Shown here piece after piece: positions 6,919-7,459 of a stretch of DNA of 7,459 nt. The translations under genes and the position numbers were made by a program. The notes beneath the pieces were generated by a model that ran no database searches, had not been told where the DNA came from, and worked only from the letters and a program-made list of their open reading frames with translations. How positions within the stretch are numbered: the first letter of the stretch is position 1; the number at the start of each line of letters is the position of its first letter. Source of the DNA: Clostridia bacterium (GTDB lineage: Bacteria > Bacillota > Clostridia > Christensenellales > Borkfalkiaceae); contig JAGBYC010000245.1 of the NCBI GenBank assembly GCA_017628935.1, forward strand, positions 1 to 7,459, written 5' to 3'.

Positions 6919-7459
6919 TTAATTACCTTTTTCACTATCTTCAGTTACGGCGGCTTCGCTAACGGCTTCGTTAACTTCGGTAGGAGTTTTTACAGTTGCG
7001 CCAACGTTTTCGTTATTAGCGTTTGTAAATACTTTAAACACCGTCATAAATAAAATTTTAATATCAAGCCAAAGCGAAACGTTTTCAACGTACCAAACGT
7101 TAAGTTCAATACGCTTATTCCACTCAACTTCTTTACGGCCGTTTACTTGCGCCCAACCAGTAATGCCTGGGCGAACGTTAAACATTTTAAATTGTTCTTC
7201 CGTATACTTATCAATAGTCCAAGGATGGTATGTAAGTGGTGGGCGTGGACCGATAAAACTCATATCGCCAACTAACACGTTAAAAAATTGTGGAAGTTCA
7301 TCAAGGCTTGTTGCACGAATAAACTTACCAACCTTAGTAACGCGCTTGTCACCCTTGCCAGAGTAAACGCCACTACCAGTACCTTCTGCTCCAACGCACA
7401 TTGAACGGAATTTTAAAATTTTAAATACTTTACCGTTTTTACCAATACGTTCTTGCTTA
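6919..7459 (-). CDS. Initiating sugar-phosphate transferase (bacterial sugar transferase family), N-terminus outside window
   Basis: This is the C-terminal part of a monotopic phosphoglycosyl transferase, which moves a sugar-1-phosphate from a UDP-sugar onto undecaprenyl phosphate at the inner membrane face and so starts each repeat unit. The frame stays open to the window edge: upstream of the Met at 7401 it reads [18 protein letters not shown], a classic family segment, so that Met is internal. Other hallmarks follow in order: the catalytic Asp-Glu pair in SLDELPQ (Asp codon 7300-7302), a GPRPPL loop, [13 protein letters not shown], and an amphipathic ELNVWYVEN region. About 179 residues are visible. 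The membrane hairpin, and any large N-terminal multi-helix domain of the WbaP/ExoY type, would lie outside, so the subclass and sugar cannot be given. The last ~30 residues are acidic and rich in Ala, Thr, Val and Glu. The gene ends in TAA one base before the aldolase ATG. Confidence 0.95.
   Translation of the reverse strand, partial: KQERIGKNGKVFKILKFRSMCVGAEGTGSGVYSGKGDKRVTKVGKFIRATSLDELPQFFNVLVGDMSFIGPRPPLTYHPWTIDKYTEEQFKMFNVRPGITGWAQVNGRKEVEWNKRIELNVWYVENVSLWLDIKILFMTVFKVFTNANNENVGATVKTPTEVNEAVSEAAVTEDSEKGN
6926..6930 (-). promoter_or_regulatory. Ribosome binding site deciding the aldolase start
   Basis: The minus strand reads AAAGG eight bases before ATG 6917. The site lies in the last codons of the sugar transferase gene. 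The GTG at 6935 in the same frame lies upstream of this site and cannot use it, which supports 6917 as the start. Confidence 0.6.

Noticed and set aside
6918..6935. Longer aldolase reading from GTG 6935
   Set aside because: It would overlap the sugar transferase by 17 bp, has no clear ribosome binding site, and adds MKKVIK before the family-like N-terminus. ATG 6917 has a well-spaced AAAGG.
6817..7053. Open frame of 78 codons on the plus strand spanning the sugar transferase/aldolase junction
   Set aside because: It is antisense to two well-supported genes, without a recognisable ribosome binding site or domain; a chance frame.
1..7459. TGA recoding, considered because all eight stops are TAA
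   Set aside because: The genes read through cleanly with the standard code and have no in-frame TGA. Eight TAA stops is unremarkable in AT-rich DNA.
1..7459. Transcription terminators, riboswitches or promoters inside the window
   Set aside because: The largest gap between genes is 9 bp, and I saw no hairpin with a T-run at any junction. Sites inside coding sequence could not be supported by eye.

Overview
The window is the interior of a single long operon for a surface polysaccharide (capsule or exopolysaccharide). Every gene lies on the minus strand, so the operon reads from high to low coordinates. Both ends are cut inside genes, so neither promoter nor terminator is in view. The DNA is AT-rich (about 36-37% GC from sampled lines). 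It has AGGAG/AAAGG-type ribosome binding sites, only TAA stop codons (8 of 8) and an EpsG-type polymerase. This fits a low-GC Gram-positive bacterium, most likely a gut-type Clostridia relative. That placement is an inference, and no species can be named.

Order in transcription direction: (1) 7459-6919, C-terminal part of the initiating sugar-phosphate transferase, which loads the first sugar onto undecaprenyl phosphate; (2) 6917-6084, an HpcH/HpaI-type aldolase; (3) 6081-5179, a D-2-hydroxyacid dehydrogenase; (4) 5186-4059, a GT4 glycosyltransferase; (5) 4066-3254, a GT2 glycosyltransferase; (6) 3250-2165, an EpsG/Wzy-like membrane polymerase; (7) 2156-1191, a second GT2 enzyme; (8) 1191-70, a polysaccharide pyruvyl transferase; (9) 60-1, the first 20 residues of a third GT2 enzyme that runs out of the window.

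Together the genes describe a Wzy-type pathway. The initiating transferase starts the repeat unit on the lipid carrier, one GT4 and at least three GT2 enzymes extend it, the pyruvyl transferase adds an acidic ketal, and the EpsG-like protein polymerises the units. A flippase, chain-length regulators and nucleotide-sugar synthesis genes are not seen and would have to lie outside. The least expected part is the adjacent aldolase and 2-hydroxyacid dehydrogenase between the initiating transferase and the first glycosyltransferase. Together they look like a small module for making an acidic, pyruvate-derived building block or substituent.

The genes are extremely tightly packed: all eight junctions are overlaps of at most 8 bp or gaps of at most 9 bp, so translation is probably coupled throughout. 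There is no non-coding stretch longer than 9 bp, and I see no RNA gene, mobile element, CRISPR array or substantial repeat.
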